Below are positions 1 through 7,533 of a stretch of DNA of 47,498 bases, in pieces. The DNA is taken from the NCBI RefSeq assembly GCF_003121585.1, contig NZ_QEOO01000035.1:1-47498 (forward strand), given 5' to 3'. Position 1 is the stretch's first letter. Every line of letters begins with the position of its first letter. The translations under genes were made by a program, and so were the position numbers. Source of the DNA: Nocardioides speluncae (GTDB lineage: Bacteria; Actinomycetota; Actinomycetes; Propionibacteriales; Nocardioidaceae). The notes under the pieces were generated by a model. That model did not search any database. It was not told the DNA's origin and was given only the letters and a program-made list of their open reading frames with translations.

Positions 1-17
1 GAACAGGCCGGCCGACG

Positions 18-263
18 TCAGCGCCGCGAACGACCCTCCGACTGCGGCGTATCGGCCCCACGAACGTTTGCACGAGGCGCGGGCGTGTGGGTGACCACCC
101 AGACACCGGAGGCGAAGGTCGACAGCACCAGCGCCAGCGCCAGCCTGCGGTACGCCGCCGTCCGGAACGGCGTCAGCGCCCGCGGCAGGGACCGCGCCGG
201 CTTGCCCGACTGGCCGGGCTCCGGGGTCGGGCTCGGGTCGGGTGCGGTCGTGGTCACGGCCAT
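18..263 (-). pseudogene. N-terminal piece of an MFS-type exporter, apparently disrupted
   Basis: The ATG at 263 has a strong Shine-Dalgarno AAGGAGGGG just upstream on the minus strand, so the start looks genuine. The product opens with a Pro/Thr-rich tail followed by a hydrophobic helix (about residues 38-56) of the type that begins many actinobacterial major facilitator exporters. Soon after that helix the frame changes to Arg/Pro-rich sequence and stops at 18. Another minus frame then reads as a hydrophobic, helix-like stretch to the window edge. This fits a frameshift or internal deletion in a transporter gene, but only about 260 bases are visible. MFS membership is inferred from one helix and is weak. 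Confidence 0.4.
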
Positions 264-285
264 GTCCCCTCCTTCGTCGTGAACT

Positions 286-305
286 CTGTCAGTTGGGACC
301 GACAG
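286..305. promoter_or_regulatory. near-palindrome upstream of the exporter fragment
   Basis: CTGTCAGT and ACCGACAG form an imperfect inverted repeat (one mismatch over 8-bp arms, 4-nt spacer), about 23 bp upstream of the exporter start codon and between it and the MarR gene stop. The size and position suit a repressor operator, possibly for the MarR or a TetR-type protein. The assignment is inference only. Confidence 0.3.
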
Positions 306-369
306 TTCCGCCGAAACTCATCGGCGTACTCACGAGTCTGGAAGTTGAAGGACGCTTGAGGTCAAGCCG

Positions 370-903
370 TCAGCGCGTGGGCGTGACGGCGACCGGGGTG
401 AGCGGCGACAGCTCGGTCGGGCATTCGTCGCTGTCGCAGAGGTTGTCCTCGAGGCGTTCGAGCAGCCGGAGCGCGACGCGCTTGTCGTCATCGGAGAGCC
501 CCGCGGTGGTGCGCGTCTCCAGCTCTCCCCAGACGTCCGCGATCCGGCCGGCCAGCTCGCGCCCTGCGGCGGTCAGCGAGACGATCATCGATCGCCGGTC
601 GGTGGGGGCCGGGCGCCGGGTGACCACGCCGGCCTGCTCCAGCCGCTGCAGGGTCTTGGTCGCGGTCGAGGCGTCGACGCCGAGAACCTTGGCCAGCTCA
701 CCCTGGGACTGATCGTCCTGCTCCCAGAGCCGCATCAGCATCAGCTCCTGGCCGGGGTAGAGACCCAGCTCGCGGAGCAGGTGCGCGGCCTGCACCCGGT
801 GGACCCGGGCGAGCCGCACGATGGCATGGCTGAGCGGACCGTGGGCGGCCGCCGTCGCGGATCCCCACTTGTCGCACTCGGTGTCGTTCGTGTTGCTGCT
901 CAT
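370..903 (-). CDS. MarR-family transcriptional regulator
   Basis: This 177-residue protein has the winged helix-turn-helix layout of MarR repressors: helices over residues 25-75, a recognition helix around the segment LGVDASTATKTLQRLEQAG, and a wing containing TDRRS. It faces the Old Yellow Enzyme gene at 1003, and the 99-bp gap holds three copies of a 12-bp near-palindrome, which suggests autoregulation plus control of the reductase. It carries three cysteines (C10, C156, C161), two of them in a C-terminal CDSDEC tail. MarR and TetR regulators of OYE reductases often sense electrophiles through cysteine, so a redox or electrophile sensor is plausible but inferred. A GTG/ATG choice is not an issue: the ATG at 903 fits the family length. 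Confidence 0.85.
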   Translation of the reverse strand: MSSNTNDTECDKWGSATAAAHGPLSHAIVRLARVHRVQAAHLLRELGLYPGQELMLMRLWEQDDQSQGELAKVLGVDASTATKTLQRLEQAGVVTRRPAPTDRRSMIVSLTAAGRELAGRIADVWGELETRTTAGLSDDDKRVALRLLERLEDNLCDSDECPTELSPLTPVAVTPTR

Positions 904-934
904 CCTGGTCAGACGCTACTCCCCTTGTAGTTAC

Positions 935-981
935 TTGGTTGGCCATGTAGTTTCTTGGTTGACCAATAGTTGGCTGACCAA
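935..981. promoter_or_regulatory. three-copy operator between marR-like gene and OYE gene
   Basis: The near-palindrome TTGGYTGRCCAW occurs three times: TTGGTTGGCCAT at 935-946, TTGGTTGACCAA at 955-966 and TTGGCTGACCAA at 970-981. The copies start 20 and 15 bp apart, all inside the 99-bp divergent promoter region, and the last ends 8 bp before the OYE Shine-Dalgarno. This is the expected arrangement for a dimeric MarR repressor blocking both promoters. That the adjacent MarR binds it is inference from position. Confidence 0.65.
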
Positions 982-1002
982 CATTCTACAAGGAGACCTC
1001 TG

Positions 1003-2067
1003 ATGTCCCGTTTGTTCGAGCCTGTGTCCGTCGGCAAGCTGACGCTGCCGAACCGCCTGGTGATGTCCCCGATGACCCGCAACCGGGCGACGGCGGAGGG
1101 CCACGCCACGGCCCTGATGGCCGACTACTACAGCCAGCGCGCCGGCGCCGGGCTGATCATCACCGAGGGGATCCAGCCGAGCGTGATCGGCCAGGGCTAC
1201 GTGGACACGCCGGGCCTGCACGACGACGACCAGGTCGACTCCTGGCGCCAGGTCACCGACGCCGTACACAGCGCGGGCGGCCGGATCGTCGCCCAGCTCA
1301 TGCACACCGGGCGGATCGGCCACCCGGCGTTCTACCCGGATGGCATGCACCCGGTCGCGCCGTCAGCGGTGCGCGCCGACCAGCAGACCTTCACCGGCAC
1401 CGAGATGCTCGACCTGGTCGAGCCGCGCGAGCTGACGGTCGCCGAGATCGCCGAGACCGTCGCCGACTTCGCGAACGCCGCGCGCAACGCCATCGCCGCC
1501 GGGTTCGACGGCATCGAGATCCACGGCGCCAACGGCTACCTGGTCCAGCAGTTCCTGTCGACCAACACCAACCTGCGCACCGACGAGTACGGCGGCTCCG
1601 TGGCCAACCGGATCCGGTTCGCGGTCGAGGTCACCCGCGCGATCGCGGACGCGATCGGCCCCGAGCGGACCGGCCTGCGAATCTCTCCCGGAAACACCTA
1701 CAACAGCATCTCGGAGACCGAGACTCTCGAGACCTACGTGGCGCTGGTGCGCGAGCTCCCCAACATCGCCTACGTGCACATCATGGAGTCCGCGAACCGC
1801 GACGTCACCGCCCGGCTGCGCGAGGAGTGGAGCGGCGCGCTGATCCTCAACCCGCACCCGACGCCCGACTCCTTCCCCGCGACCACGGACGCGGCCGAGC
1901 AGGCGGTCGCCGACGGCGTCGCCGACGCGACCAGCCTCGGCCAGGCCTTCCTCGCCAACCCGGACCTGCACGAGCGGGTCCGCGCCGGCGGCCCCTTCAA
2001 CGAAGCCGACCCGGAGACCTTCTACGGCGGCGACCACCGCGGCTACACCGACTACCCCGCCCTCTAA
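1003..2067 (+). CDS. Old Yellow Enzyme family alkene reductase (NemA-like)
   Basis: The 354-residue product is an FMN-dependent (beta/alpha)8 barrel oxidoreductase of the OYE/N-ethylmaleimide reductase group, which reduces activated C=C bonds and nitro compounds with NAD(P)H. The N-terminal LFEPVSVGKLTLPNRLVMSPMTR matches the FMN-binding opening of the family, and HGANGYLVQQFL (H174, N177) is the substrate-anchoring His/Asn pair, followed by the usual TDEYGGSVANR. The ATG at 1003 was chosen because AAGGAG lies 7 bases upstream; the frame is open from a TTG at 970, but that start would lie inside the operator repeats. Divergent from the MarR gene, so probably induced by electrophiles (inference). 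Confidence 0.9.
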   Translation: MSRLFEPVSVGKLTLPNRLVMSPMTRNRATAEGHATALMADYYSQRAGAGLIITEGIQPSVIGQGYVDTPGLHDDDQVDSWRQVTDAVHSAGGRIVAQLMHTGRIGHPAFYPDGMHPVAPSAVRADQQTFTGTEMLDLVEPRELTVAEIAETVADFANAARNAIAAGFDGIEIHGANGYLVQQFLSTNTNLRTDEYGGSVANRIRFAVEVTRAIADAIGPERTGLRISPGNTYNSISETETLETYVALVRELPNIAYVHIMESANRDVTARLREEWSGALILNPHPTPDSFPATTDAAEQAVADGVADATSLGQAFLANPDLHERVRAGGPFNEADPETFYGGDHRGYTDYPAL

Positions 2068-2110
2068 CCGCTGCCAGCGGAGCTCCGGGTTGACGCCCCG
2101 TGTTCACGCC

Positions 2111-2173
2111 GGAGCACGCTGACCCGGCCCGTATTGACGGGTCGTCCGTGAAAACCGGCCGGGTCAGCGCTCC
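2111..2173. terminator. bidirectional terminator-like hairpin between convergent genes
   Basis: GCTGACCCGGCC (2118-2129) and GGCCGGGTCAGC (2157-2168) are perfect 12-bp inverted arms; the pairing extends to GGAGC/GCTCC outside them with a two-base bulge. It sits between the OYE gene and the convergent DUF2332 gene. There is no T-tract on either side, as is common in high-GC actinobacteria. Confidence 0.6.
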
Positions 2174-2201
2174 TGAAGGTGAAGACGGGCCGGGTCGGCG
2201 G

Positions 2202-3170
2202 TCACGGCAGCCAGGTCATGGCGCCGCCGTGGCCCTCGGTCCAGGCGAGCGGGCGGCCGTCGAGGGCGAGGACGAAGCGGGGGTGCATCGACTCGCCGGG
2301 CGGGCGGAGCTCCGGGAGCACGAGCGGCGACTCGTTGCTGACCCAGTGACAGCTGCCGTCGGCGACGTGGGCCGTCATCATCGCGTGGAACCGGCGGCGA
2401 TCCTCGGGCTCGAGGTAGGCGATCACCGCGGTGTGGAAGACCAGCGGGGTGCCGTAGCCGCGGATCTCCTCGAGCAGGCGGGGCAGCTCGTCGAGGAGGT
2501 TGCCCTTCCTGATGGCCGGCGGCTCGGCACGCGCCACCTCGACCGCCACCCGCAGCCGCTCGCGGCGCCACTCCTGCTCCGGGAAGACCAGGGTCGTCAG
2601 CCAGGCCATCGCGTCCTCGTCGTGGACGTCGAGTGGGTTGAGGTCGATCCCGCCGCGCCAGGCCACCTTGGGAAGTCCGGCCGGCACCGGCATCGGGCCG
2701 TCGACCTGACACGGCAGGGTGGGGCTGTCCGGCGGGCCGGCCAGGCCGCCGAGCGGCGTCCAGTCGTAGGAGTAGCGGTCGGGGTAGAGACACAGCCCCG
2801 CGCTGGCTCCGACCTCCAGCAGCGCCACCGGCCCGTCGATCATCGCGAACACCGGCGCCAGGTTCGCCAGCCGGCCGACCTCGTTGGTCTGGGTACGGCG
2901 CTCGAGGATGGTCGCGCGAATCGTCCCGTCGTCGGCGAGCAGTGCGTCGCGCAGCGCGTCGTACGGCGCGGGAGCGGGTACGCCGTGCCAGCGGGCGGCG
3001 GCAAACACGATGTTGGGCTGCTGCTTGAGCGGCGGCAGGGTCGCGATCCACGCCTGCACCTCAGCGTCTCCGGCCACGCCCGCGCACCACTGCGCGAAGC
3101 AGTCCGAATACCCCGCCGAGTAGGTCGCGAAGTCGGCATACTGACTGACTATGTCGTCGTATATCCGCAT
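2202..3170 (-). CDS. DUF2332 domain-containing protein
   Basis: This 322-residue soluble protein matches the actinobacterial DUF2332 family: the diagnostic segment LPPLKQQPNIVFAAARWHGV lies near residues 46-65, and a glycine-rich stretch VALLEVGASAGLCLYPDRYSYDW follows at about 116-138, resembling the first motif of a Rossmann-type methyltransferase fold. The family has no established reaction. It starts at ATG 3170 and diverges from the subtilase gene at 3201 with only 30 bases between them, so the two promoters must overlap the genes. The length is typical of the family and no lesion is seen. Confidence 0.85.
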   Translation of the reverse strand: MRIYDDIVSQYADFATYSAGYSDCFAQWCAGVAGDAEVQAWIATLPPLKQQPNIVFAAARWHGVPAPAPYDALRDALLADDGTIRATILERRTQTNEVGRLANLAPVFAMIDGPVALLEVGASAGLCLYPDRYSYDWTPLGGLAGPPDSPTLPCQVDGPMPVPAGLPKVAWRGGIDLNPLDVHDEDAMAWLTTLVFPEQEWRRERLRVAVEVARAEPPAIRKGNLLDELPRLLEEIRGYGTPLVFHTAVIAYLEPEDRRRFHAMMTAHVADGSCHWVSNESPLVLPELRPPGESMHPRFVLALDGRPLAWTEGHGGAMTWLP

Positions 3171-3200
3171 GCCTCACATGCTGCCGGAGCCGGCGGCCCG

Positions 3201-4817
3201 ATGAGCAGCCAGGTGCCGGCCGAGCAGCCCCTGGGCCTGCTCCGAGACATCGACCCGCCGCTGCCGTCGATGGACATCCTGAGCGGCTACGGCGCCAAGA
3301 TCCTCGACCCACTCCAAGCGGTGACGCTGCCCGGGCAGGCGGTCCGCAATACGGCGTACGTCGCCGACCGGCTGCTGATTCCCGCCAGCGTGCCGGACGC
3401 GACGTGGGGGCTGCTCCAGCGAGCGGCCGCGGAGCAGGGCTACCGGCTCGAGCTGGACGAGGCGGATGCCGACCGTCCCTTGGGGGTACGCCGGACCCGC
3501 ATCGTCCCGGCTGGCGACCGCCCCACCGTCCCGCCCGACGCGTGGACCATCCTGCAGTGGGCCCGGTCGCTGGCCGCGCCCGACGAGCTCACCGGCGTCG
3601 GGCTCGACCACCTGCTCTTCGCGAGCGTCGGGGTGATCGGGGTGCCCTACCACTCGTCCCGGCAACCGCAACAGGCCGCTGCGACCCCGCAGCCCGAGGC
3701 CCAGCCGCCCGCGGCACCCGGCGACGCGGCCAGCCCACCGCCCGCGCCCGCACCAACGCCGCCGGCCCGTGACGACGCCGCGTTCGCGAGCTACGTCCGG
3801 CAGGGCAGCGGTGGCCGGCAGCCGGTGATCTGGAGCGGCCCTGCGCCACACCGCCGTTCCGACGACTCGCTGCCCGGTCGCCGGCCGGTGGTGGCCATCC
3901 TCGACAACGGCTGCGGCCGGCACCCGTGGCTGGACTACACCGTCCGGGCCAACCTGAGCCTCGACGGCCGGCCGATCGGCCTGACGCTGGCGGGCTTCGA
4001 CCCCGAAATCTCCGGCGACCTGATCGGGCCGCTCGACGACTACAGTGATGCGGTCGCCGGTCACGGGACGTTCATGGCCGGTCTGGTACGGATTGCCTGT
4101 CCCGACGCCGACATCCTGGCCATCCGCGTAGTCAATCCGGACGGCGTGGTGGTCGAGTCCGACCTGATCGCGGCCCTCGGCGACCTGGCCGAGCTGGTAC
4201 GCCGCAACAGCGAGGGCGAGCCCGGCGGCCGGCCGATCGACGTACTCGTGCTGTCCATGGGCTACTACCACGAGACACCCGACGCCGCCGCCGACCCGGC
4301 ACTGGCCTGGGTGCTGGACGAGCTCGGCCGGCTCGGCGTGATCGTGGTGGCGGCCGCCGGCAACGACGCCACCACGCGGCCGATGTACCCCGCGGCCTTC
4401 GCGCCGTGGGCCACCGGCGACCGCACCGCCTACCCGGACCGGGTCCCGCTGGTCTCGGTCGGCGCGCTCAACCCCGACGCCACCGACGCGTGGTTCTCCA
4501 ACGGCGGTCCGTGGGTCTCCGCCTGGGCCGCGGGCGCCTCGGTCGTCAGCACCATGCCGGACACGTTCCACGGCGGCCTGACCCCGGTGTCGACGTCCGA
4601 TAACTTCGGCCGGCGCCGCAGCACCATCGACCCCGACGACTACCGCTGCGGCTTCGCCGTCTGGAGCGGTACGTCGTTCGCGGCGCCGACCGTCGCCGGC
4701 CGGCTCGCCGACGAGCTGCTGCGCGGGGACGACGGTGGCCTGCAGGCGGACGACGTACCGGCGGCGGTCGAGCGGGCACGCCGGGTGCTCGACCAGTGCC
4801 TCGGCCTGGCCGGATGA
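3201..4817 (+). CDS. S8 (subtilisin-like) serine peptidase, apparently cytoplasmic
   Basis: The 538-residue product carries a subtilase domain in its C-terminal two thirds: catalytic Asp in AILDNGCG (D235), His in GHGTFMAG (H288), oxyanion-hole Asn in AAAGNDATT, and Ser in SGTSFAAPTVAG (S492). The first ~150 residues match nothing I recognise, and a Pro/Ala-rich linker (about 155-190) joins them to the protease. No signal peptide is visible, unlike secreted subtilisins. The frame is open much further upstream, but the ATG at 3201 is the first start clear of the divergent DUF2332 gene. It overlaps the next gene by ATGA, so the two are probably translationally coupled and act together; role unknown. 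Confidence 0.85.
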   Translation: MSSQVPAEQPLGLLRDIDPPLPSMDILSGYGAKILDPLQAVTLPGQAVRNTAYVADRLLIPASVPDATWGLLQRAAAEQGYRLELDEADADRPLGVRRTRIVPAGDRPTVPPDAWTILQWARSLAAPDELTGVGLDHLLFASVGVIGVPYHSSRQPQQAAATPQPEAQPPAAPGDAASPPPAPAPTPPARDDAAFASYVRQGSGGRQPVIWSGPAPHRRSDDSLPGRRPVVAILDNGCGRHPWLDYTVRANLSLDGRPIGLTLAGFDPEISGDLIGPLDDYSDAVAGHGTFMAGLVRIACPDADILAIRVVNPDGVVVESDLIAALGDLAELVRRNSEGEPGGRPIDVLVLSMGYYHETPDAAADPALAWVLDELGRLGVIVVAAAGNDATTRPMYPAAFAPWATGDRTAYPDRVPLVSVGALNPDATDAWFSNGGPWVSAWAAGASVVSTMPDTFHGGLTPVSTSDNFGRRRSTIDPDDYRCGFAVWSGTSFAAPTVAGRLADELLRGDDGGLQADDVPAAVERARRVLDQCLGLAG

Positions 4818-5806
4818 GTCCCGCGATGCGACCCGGCGGACGCCGGAGCCTCGGCGATCGGCTGCACCGGCTCGGCCGCAGCTGGCTCACGCTGGCGTTC
4901 GTCTGCCTGGTCGTCGTACCGCTCTACGCGCTGGTGCTGGTCGTCGTGGTCCGGTCGGACCTGTGGCAACTGGGCGGCGGGCCGTTCAACGACGAGCAGT
5001 TCAAGGCGCTGTTGCTGTTCCTCGGAGCCGCGCTCGGCACCGTCGCCACGGTCGTCGGCTTCCTGCTCACCAAGGCCAGCAGCGAGCGCTCTCTCGCCCA
5101 GCAGCAACTGGACTCCGCCGTACAGGCACTGAGCCTGATCAAGCAGGACGACGGGTACGCCGCCAAGGCGGTCACCGCTGGCGCCCTCGCGACGCTGGTG
5201 CACCTCGGCCATCCCGTCATCGCGATGCGCACCCTCCAGGCCGCCCTCGACGACGACGCCGTCGACCTCTCGACCGCCGTCTGGCTGATCGACCAGGTGC
5301 TGACCGCAACCCCGGTGCGCGGTGCCCGCGACGACCTCGTGGTCAGCAAGCAGGACGCGGTCGAGCTGCTGGCGACCCAGCTGCCCCGGCTTCCCGACGA
5401 CGACCACCCCGGCAACGTCGCGTGGCCGCTGTGCGCGGTCGGCGCCTGGCCGCCGGACCTCGGCCAGCAGCCCGGCTGGCGGCTCATGCACACACTGCTC
5501 GGCCTGCTCGTCTCGCGCGACGCGGGCTGGTGGACCTCGCGCGGGCTGACCTGGTCGTGGGTGATCGCCAGTCTGGACCGGGCCGCCAGCGATGAGACCG
5601 TCGAGATCGGTCTCCGTCAGGAGGCCGCCCGGCACGGGCTGCAGCTGCTCGGCGCGCTCACCGGTGACGTCAACACCCTCTACGACACCGAGCCGCGGGA
5701 CGCCGTGCGCGCGCGGCTGGCAGCAGTCGTGGCCGGCGCGGACGAGTTCGCCAACCCGAAGATGCGCGACGCGGTGACCGCCTGGGTCGACCGCGCGACG
5801 GCATAG
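4814..5806 (+). CDS. membrane-anchored helical-repeat protein, partner of the S8 peptidase
   Basis: A 330-residue protein of unknown family. A basic N-terminus is followed by two transmembrane helices (about residues 24-48 and 66-87) with a short loop between, then a Gln/Ser-rich amphipathic segment and a long Leu/Ala/Asp-rich helical region that resembles HEAT/ARM-like repeats in its periodicity. The ATG overlaps the TGA of the subtilase gene (ATGA at 4814-4817), so the pair is an operon. The topology suggests a cytoplasmic helical domain held at the membrane next to a cytoplasmic protease. No function is claimed beyond that. Confidence 0.7.
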   Translation: MSPAMRPGGRRSLGDRLHRLGRSWLTLAFVCLVVVPLYALVLVVVVRSDLWQLGGGPFNDEQFKALLLFLGAALGTVATVVGFLLTKASSERSLAQQQLDSAVQALSLIKQDDGYAAKAVTAGALATLVHLGHPVIAMRTLQAALDDDAVDLSTAVWLIDQVLTATPVRGARDDLVVSKQDAVELLATQLPRLPDDDHPGNVAWPLCAVGAWPPDLGQQPGWRLMHTLLGLLVSRDAGWWTSRGLTWSWVIASLDRAASDETVEIGLRQEAARHGLQLLGALTGDVNTLYDTEPRDAVRARLAAVVAGADEFANPKMRDAVTAWVDRATA

Positions 5807-5810
5807 GCGG

Positions 5811-5908
5811 GACGTCATACGAACCGTGAGTTGCTGCACGCGGGCCGGATGACGTTGCGCACGACGTCATACGAAACGAGAGCAATGGCGACCGGGCCGT
5901 ATGACGTC
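5811..5908. repeat. CGTCATAC inverted-repeat element between convergent genes
   Basis: The 112-bp gap between the convergent membrane-protein and zwf genes holds GACGTCATACGA twice (5811-5822 and 5863-5874) and the inverse GTATGACGTC once (5899-5908), so either direct copy can pair with the inverted one. The same core recurs at 17738-17783 and 18116-18163. It could act as a terminator or a REP-like DNA element. Confidence 0.6.
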
Positions 5909-5919
5909 CCCGCGACGGC

Positions 5920-7368
5920 TCAGGTGGCGTTCTTGTCCCGCCAGCGCCGCTCGAACGGCAGCCGCCAGGCGCGGGGGGCGATCAGCTGGTGGATCTGGTT
6001 GGGGCCCCAGGAGCCGGCGGCGTACGGGCGCACCGGGGGCTGGTCGTCGAGCAGCGGCTGGGAGATCTCCCAGAGCCGCTCGACTCCGTCGGCGGTGGTG
6101 AACAGCGTGTGGTTGCCCTTGACCGCATCGAGGATCAGCCGCTCGTAGGCCTCCAGCACAGAGCCCGCCCACGAGGTCTCGTCGACCGAGAACTGCATCG
6201 ACTGCTTGTCGAGCCGGAAGCCGGGGCCGGGCCGCTTGCCGTAGAACGACAGCGACATCTTGGCCTTGTCGGCGAGGTCGAAGGTGAGGTGGTCGGGGCC
6301 GTGCTGGCCGATGCCGGACCCCTCGGGGAACATCGACTTCGGCGGCTCGCGGAAGCCGACCGAGATGATCCGCTGGCCCTCGGCGAGCTTCTTGCCGGTG
6401 CGCAGGTAGAACGGCACGCCCGCCCACCGCCAGTTGTCGACGAAGCACTTCAGCGCGATGAACGTCTCGGTCTCCGACTCCGGGTCGACGCCCTCGCCGT
6501 CGCGGTAGCCGACGTACTGGCCGCGGACGACGTTCTCCGGGCGGATCGCCAGCATCGACCGGAAGACCTTGTTCTTCTCCTCGGTGATCGCGTGCGGGTC
6601 CAGCGCCGTCGGCGGCTCCATCGCGATGAACGCGAGCACCTGGAACAGGTGGGTGACCACCATGTCGCGGTAGGCGCCGGTGCCTTCGTAGAACGCGGCC
6701 CGGCCCTCGAGCCCGAGGGTCTCCGGGATGTCGATCTGCACGTTGCTGATCATGTGCCGGTTCCAGATCGGCTCGAACAGGCCGTTGGCGAACCGCAGCG
6801 CCAGGATGTTGAGCGCCGCCTCCTTGCCGAGGAAGTGGTCGATCCGGAAGATCTGCTCCTCCCGGAACACCTTGTGTACGGCGGCATTCAGGGCCTTCGC
6901 GGACACCAGATCGGTCCCGAAGGGCTTCTCCATGATGATCCGGCTGCCCTTGGCGAGGTCGGCGTCGCGGAGCATCTCGATCACCGAGAGCGCGGCCTTC
7001 GGCGGGACCGACAGGTAGTGCAGCCGGGTCTGCGACTCGGTGCACTCCGCCTCGGCCTCAGCGACGGTCCGCTTCAGCGCGTCGACGCTGCCGCCGGGCG
7101 CGAACCACAGCTTCTTGGCGAAGTCGTCCCACTGCCCGTCGGTGACGTCCGGCGCGAACTCCTCGATGGCCTTCCGCGCGAAGTCGATGAACGACTCCCG
7201 GTCGTGGTCCTCCAGCGAGGTGCCGACGATCCGCAGCTCCGGCAGCAGCTCGGTGCGCATCAGGTGCAGCATCCCGGGCAGCAGCTTGCGGCGGGCCAGG
7301 TCGCCGGTCGCCCCGAACAGGATGACGGTGGTCGGTGGGCCGGGGTTGCCGGCCGTGGTCCTGGTCAT
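5920..7368 (-). CDS. zwf: glucose-6-phosphate 1-dehydrogenase
   Basis: The 482-residue product is a canonical G6PDH, oxidising glucose 6-phosphate to 6-phosphogluconolactone with NADP+ at the entry of the oxidative pentose phosphate pathway. The dinucleotide-binding motif FGATGDLARRKL is at residues 18-29, MEKPFGTDL follows near 146, and the active-site signature RIDHFLGKE is at 175-183. Length is normal. ATG 7368 is preceded by AAGGAG 12 bases upstream, and that Shine-Dalgarno lies inside the 3' arm of the long hairpin at 7372-7533, suggesting post-transcriptional control. No opcA, tal or tkt is adjacent; the upstream co-directional gene is an aldehyde dehydrogenase. Confidence 0.97.
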   Translation of the reverse strand: MTRTTAGNPGPPTTVILFGATGDLARRKLLPGMLHLMRTELLPELRIVGTSLEDHDRESFIDFARKAIEEFAPDVTDGQWDDFAKKLWFAPGGSVDALKRTVAEAEAECTESQTRLHYLSVPPKAALSVIEMLRDADLAKGSRIIMEKPFGTDLVSAKALNAAVHKVFREEQIFRIDHFLGKEAALNILALRFANGLFEPIWNRHMISNVQIDIPETLGLEGRAAFYEGTGAYRDMVVTHLFQVLAFIAMEPPTALDPHAITEEKNKVFRSMLAIRPENVVRGQYVGYRDGEGVDPESETETFIALKCFVDNWRWAGVPFYLRTGKKLAEGQRIISVGFREPPKSMFPEGSGIGQHGPDHLTFDLADKAKMSLSFYGKRPGPGFRLDKQSMQFSVDETSWAGSVLEAYERLILDAVKGNHTLFTTADGVERLWEISQPLLDDQPPVRPYAAGSWGPNQIHQLIAPRAWRLPFERRWRDKNAT

Positions 7369-7371
7369 ATC

Positions 7372-7533
7372 AGGTCATGTCTCCTTGTCTGGGGCCGTCG
7401 CGGCGCGTCGTCCGGTGCGTGCGATGGCAAGGCGGAGGAGGGAGGCAGGCCGGTGGCCTGTCGACTGACGACAACGCAGCCAGCGTGCGTGCCGGGCGGC
7501 GCGCAGCAGGGCACAGACAAGGAGACATGACCT
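7372..7533 (-). promoter_or_regulatory. long hairpin element, copy A (zwf leader)
   Basis: AGGTCATGTCTCCTTGTCTG (7372-7391) and its exact complement CAGACAAGGAGACATGACCT (7514-7533) bracket a 122-nt insert. Inside, GCGCGTCGTCCGG (7403-7415) pairs with CCGGGCGGCGCGC (7492-7504) allowing two G-U pairs, then come GGTGCGTGC (7414-7422), an apical hairpin CAGGCC-GGT-GGCCTG (7446-7460), and GTGCGTGCC (7485-7493). The element fills the gap between the dehydrogenase stop codon (which overlaps one arm) and zwf, and the other arm contains the zwf AAGGAG. A second copy with a similar core but different stems is at 17183-17346. Confidence 0.75.

Noticed and set aside
2100..3200. Open frame extending the subtilase 367 codons upstream
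   Set aside because: It is antisense to the DUF2332 gene, with shadow-like composition; the ATG at 3201 starts the first plausible protein.
7392..7513. The insert of the hairpin element as a tRNA or a MITE
   Set aside because: No tRNA cloverleaf or CCA end; the terminal inverted repeats of the two copies are unrelated in sequence, unlike a transposon family.
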